Shown piece by piece: positions 13,073 through 14,748 of a stretch of DNA of 14,748 nt (within the stretch, counting starts at the first letter, position 1; every line of letters begins with the position of its first letter). The stretch is taken from NCBI GenBank assembly GCA_003533975.1, contig DQCL01000138.1, forward strand, positions 1 through 14,748, read 5' to 3'. This stretch comes from Octadecabacter sp. Lineage in GTDB: Bacteria > Pseudomonadota > Alphaproteobacteria > Rhodobacterales > Rhodobacteraceae. A model generated the notes under the pieces. That model was not told where the DNA came from. It saw only the letters and a list, made by a program, of their open reading frames with translations, and ran no database searches. A program made the translations under genes and the position numbers.

Positions 13073-13675
13073 GTGTTTTACGAACCCAAAGACGGCCACG
13101 GGCTGCCACATAACCCATTCAATGCGGTTGTCACGCCGCGCCCGATCGGGTGGATATCCAGCCGCGGCGCGGATGGGTCGGACAATCTCGCCCCGTATTC
13201 GTTCTTCAATGCCGTGGCATATGAGCCGCCTCAGGTCATGTTTTCGTCCACGAGCGCTAAAGCTGATCGTGTGGATACCAAAGACAGTGTGGCCAATATC
13301 CGCGAGACAGGCGTATTTGCGGTCAATATTGTGGAGTATGCCATGCGCGATGCCATGAACCGCACCAGTGGGGGATGGGGCCGCGAAGTTGATGAATTCG
13401 TGGATGCGGGCATTGATAAGGCCGCGTGCCGCACGATTGATTGCGCATGTGTTGCAGGTGCGCCTGCGGTGCTGGAATGCCGTGTCACCCAGATCATCAA
13501 GATCGAAGGTGAGGCGAATTTCGCGGTGTTTGGTGAGGTTACTGGCGTTCAATTGCGCGATGACTGCATCAAAGACGGGCTATTCGATGTGACCCGTTTC
13601 CAGCCGCTCGCGCGGGGTGGTTATCGCGACTATTCCGTTGTGCGGGGCGTGTTCCAACTGGACCGCCCCGCATAA
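13073..13675 (+). CDS. Flavin reductase-like FMN-binding protein
   Basis: This 200-residue protein belongs to the flavin reductase-like/DIM6-NTAB family (split-barrel FMN-binding fold). Signatures are the N-terminal MFYEPKDGHGLPHNPFN, PRPIGWISSRG (22-32), the FMN-binding LAPYSFFNAVAYEPPQVMF (39-57) and DSVANIRETGVFAVNIV (71-87), and the C-terminal LARGGYRDYSVV (179-190). Members reduce flavins with NAD(P)H for partner monooxygenases or simply bind FMN; no partner oxygenase is nearby, so the physiological role is open. I chose the GTG at 13073 because AAGGA lies six bases upstream and the family starts at this point. The upstream ATG at 13040 has no Shine-Dalgarno and would add 11 residues unlike the family. 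The gene ends nine bases before the stop of the convergent SulP gene. Confidence 0.9.
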   Translation: MFYEPKDGHGLPHNPFNAVVTPRPIGWISSRGADGSDNLAPYSFFNAVAYEPPQVMFSSTSAKADRVDTKDSVANIRETGVFAVNIVEYAMRDAMNRTSGGWGREVDEFVDAGIDKAACRTIDCACVAGAPAVLECRVTQIIKIEGEANFAVFGEVTGVQLRDDCIKDGLFDVTRFQPLARGGYRDYSVVRGVFQLDRPA

Positions 13676-13684
13676 GTTTAGCGT

Positions 13685-14748
13685 TTAGTGGCCGCCGATG
13701 ATGCCCGTCTTGACGGAATAATCGACTGCAATCTCGTAGTCAGGGTCATCGTCACTGTCGACAATCAGGTGGCCCGCTTTGGACAGTAATGAATGACAAT
13801 CGTGGGTCAGGTGGCGCAGTTGGATAGACTTGCCCAGCTCTTCGTACTTTGCAGCGACATCTTCGATGGCTTGCAAGGCGGAATGATCCGCCACGCGAGA
13901 GCCCGCGAAGTCGATGATCACTGACTTGGGATCACCCTTAACGTCAAACAGTTCGACGAAACCATCTGAAGACCCAAAGAACAGCGGGCCGTTAACCTTA
14001 TAGATTTTGGCCCCGTCTTCGGTTGTTTCAGTTTCTGCATGAATGCGGCGCGCGTTCGACCATGCATAGGCAAGTGCTGAAACGATCACGCCAACCACAA
14101 CCGCAATCGCAAGGTTTGTCAGCACAGTGACGACGGTAACCAACACGATCACGAAGGCATCCATACGTGGCACTTTCGTCATGATCTTAAAGCTGTTCCA
14201 CGCGAAGGTGCCGATCACGACCATGAACATCACGCCGACCAGTGCTGCGAGAGGGATCTTTTCGATCAAGCCAGACGCGAACAGGATGAACGCCAGCAAG
14301 AACAGCGCAGCAACGGTGCCCGCAATACGCGTGCGGCCGCCAGATTTTACGTTGATCATGGATTGACCGATCATCGCACAACCACCCATGCCGCCAAAAA
14401 AACCGGTGACTGTGTTGGCAACGCCTTGCGCGATACATTCTTGGCTTGCACCGCCACGTTTGCCAACGATTTCACCAACAAGGTTCAGCGTCAGCAGGCT
14501 TTCAATCAGGCCAATCGCCGCTAGAACAAGCGAGAATGGCAGGATAATCCACAGCGTCTCAAGCGTGAGAGGGACCATCGGAATGTGGAAAGGGGGCAGG
14601 CTGCCTTCGATACTGGCAAGGTCACCAACCAGCGGCACGTCAAGGCCAAGCCCGATCACAATGATCGCAATGATGCCAATTCCCGCAAGCGGGGCAGGGA
14701 TCAGGTTTGTAACCTTGGGCCAAATCCAGATAATCGCCATTGTCAGCA
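13685..14748 (-). CDS. SulP-family anion transporter with STAS domain, N-terminus outside window
   Basis: This is the C-terminal part (about 353 residues in the window) of a SulP inorganic anion permease; these carry sulfate, bicarbonate or other anions across the inner membrane. The family is usually about 480-570 residues, so the first helices lie beyond 14748. The ATG at 14740 is internal, since the frame stays open to the edge. The signature GGMGGCAMIGQSMINVKSGG (116-135, counted from that ATG), running into RTRIAG, is the conserved SulP helix-loop. Hydrophobic spans are at about 18-38, 64-84, 140-159, 165-182 and 196-228. A cytoplasmic STAS domain follows (about 240-340) with DFAGSRVADHSALQAIED (277-294), where DHSA takes the place of the phosphorylatable DxS/T motif of SpoIIAA. 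The neighbours do not indicate the anion; a sodium-dependent bicarbonate role, as in BicA, is as possible as sulfate. Confidence 0.94.
   Translation of the reverse strand, partial: LTMAIIWIWPKVTNLIPAPLAGIGIIAIIVIGLGLDVPLVGDLASIEGSLPPFHIPMVPLTLETLWIILPFSLVLAAIGLIESLLTLNLVGEIVGKRGGASQECIAQGVANTVTGFFGGMGGCAMIGQSMINVKSGGRTRIAGTVAALFLLAFILFASGLIEKIPLAALVGVMFMVVIGTFAWNSFKIMTKVPRMDAFVIVLVTVVTVLTNLAIAVVVGVIVSALAYAWSNARRIHAETETTEDGAKIYKVNGPLFFGSSDGFVELFDVKGDPKSVIIDFAGSRVADHSALQAIEDVAAKYEELGKSIQLRHLTHDCHSLLSKAGHLIVDSDDDPDYEIAVDYSVKTGIIGGH

Noticed and set aside
1..14748. Search for defence islands, toxin-antitoxin pairs, mobile elements, CRISPR, tRNA genes or biosynthetic clusters
   Set aside because: All sizeable coding frames resolve into housekeeping or common accessory families, gaps are short, and no integrase, transposase, direct-repeat array or tRNA-like fold was seen by eye.

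Overview
The window reads as an ordinary chromosomal segment of a marine-type alphaproteobacterium, most likely Rhodobacterales (Roseobacter group). The basis is the ctaB - small membrane ORF - ctaG - ctaE order known from Paracoccus/Rhodobacter, an MPP-like M16 peptidase coupled to thrC, lysC close to a GAF-containing ptsP, moderately GC-rich sequence, and a GGGGGC..GCCCCC..GGATATTT intergenic element that I recall from this order. The taxonomic call is from protein-level recognition and memory, not a search. Genes are packed tightly; the longest gap is about 127 bases (6048-6174), so no stretch of 300 bases lacks a gene. I see no tRNA, rRNA, CRISPR, insertion sequence, integrase or defence cluster.

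Region 1 (1-2133, + strand) is the assembly end of the aa3-type cytochrome c oxidase operon. It holds the C-terminal part of heme O synthase (ctaB), an 84-residue single-span membrane protein ('ORF2'), the Cu(B) chaperone ctaG/Cox11 and subunit III (ctaE/coxC). It is closed by a perfect 14-bp-stem hairpin terminator. Region 2 (2146-6047, + strand) is a tightly coupled run: SURF1 (heme a insertion into oxidase), threonine synthase, an M16 zinc peptidase and a RimJ-like acetyltransferase, with junctions of +1, -4 and -1 bases. SURF1 therefore belongs functionally to region 1 but lies beyond its terminator, next to amino-acid and protein-processing genes.

Region 3 (6104-9331, + strand) starts with a palindromic intergenic repeat. 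It continues with a D-2-hydroxyacid (D-2-hydroxyglutarate/D-lactate/glycolate-type) FAD dehydrogenase, aspartate kinase lysC and a GNAT acetyltransferase overlapping lysC by ATGA. The most interesting sequence signal is inside lysC: a strong Shine-Dalgarno and an in-frame ATG at codon 251, just before the two ACT domains. This matches the alpha2beta2 arrangement known from Corynebacterium and Bacillus aspartokinases. Region 4 (9427-11670, + strand) is ptsP, enzyme I of the nitrogen phosphotransferase system, with a possible promoter of its own.

Region 5 (11683-12996, - strand) is a small operon of a YhbS-like acetyltransferase followed by an EcsC-family protein, convergent with ptsP. Region 6 is a divergently read flavin-reductase-like FMN protein (13073-13675, + strand; start reassigned to a GTG). 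It converges on the C-terminal two thirds of a SulP anion transporter (13685-14748, - strand), which runs off the right edge.

Overall this is core metabolism and respiration. I find no convincing evidence of an undescribed multi-gene system. The second-look items are gene-regulatory (the lysC internal start, the terminator before SURF1) and a few poorly characterised proteins (ORF2, the EcsC pair, the acetyltransferases).
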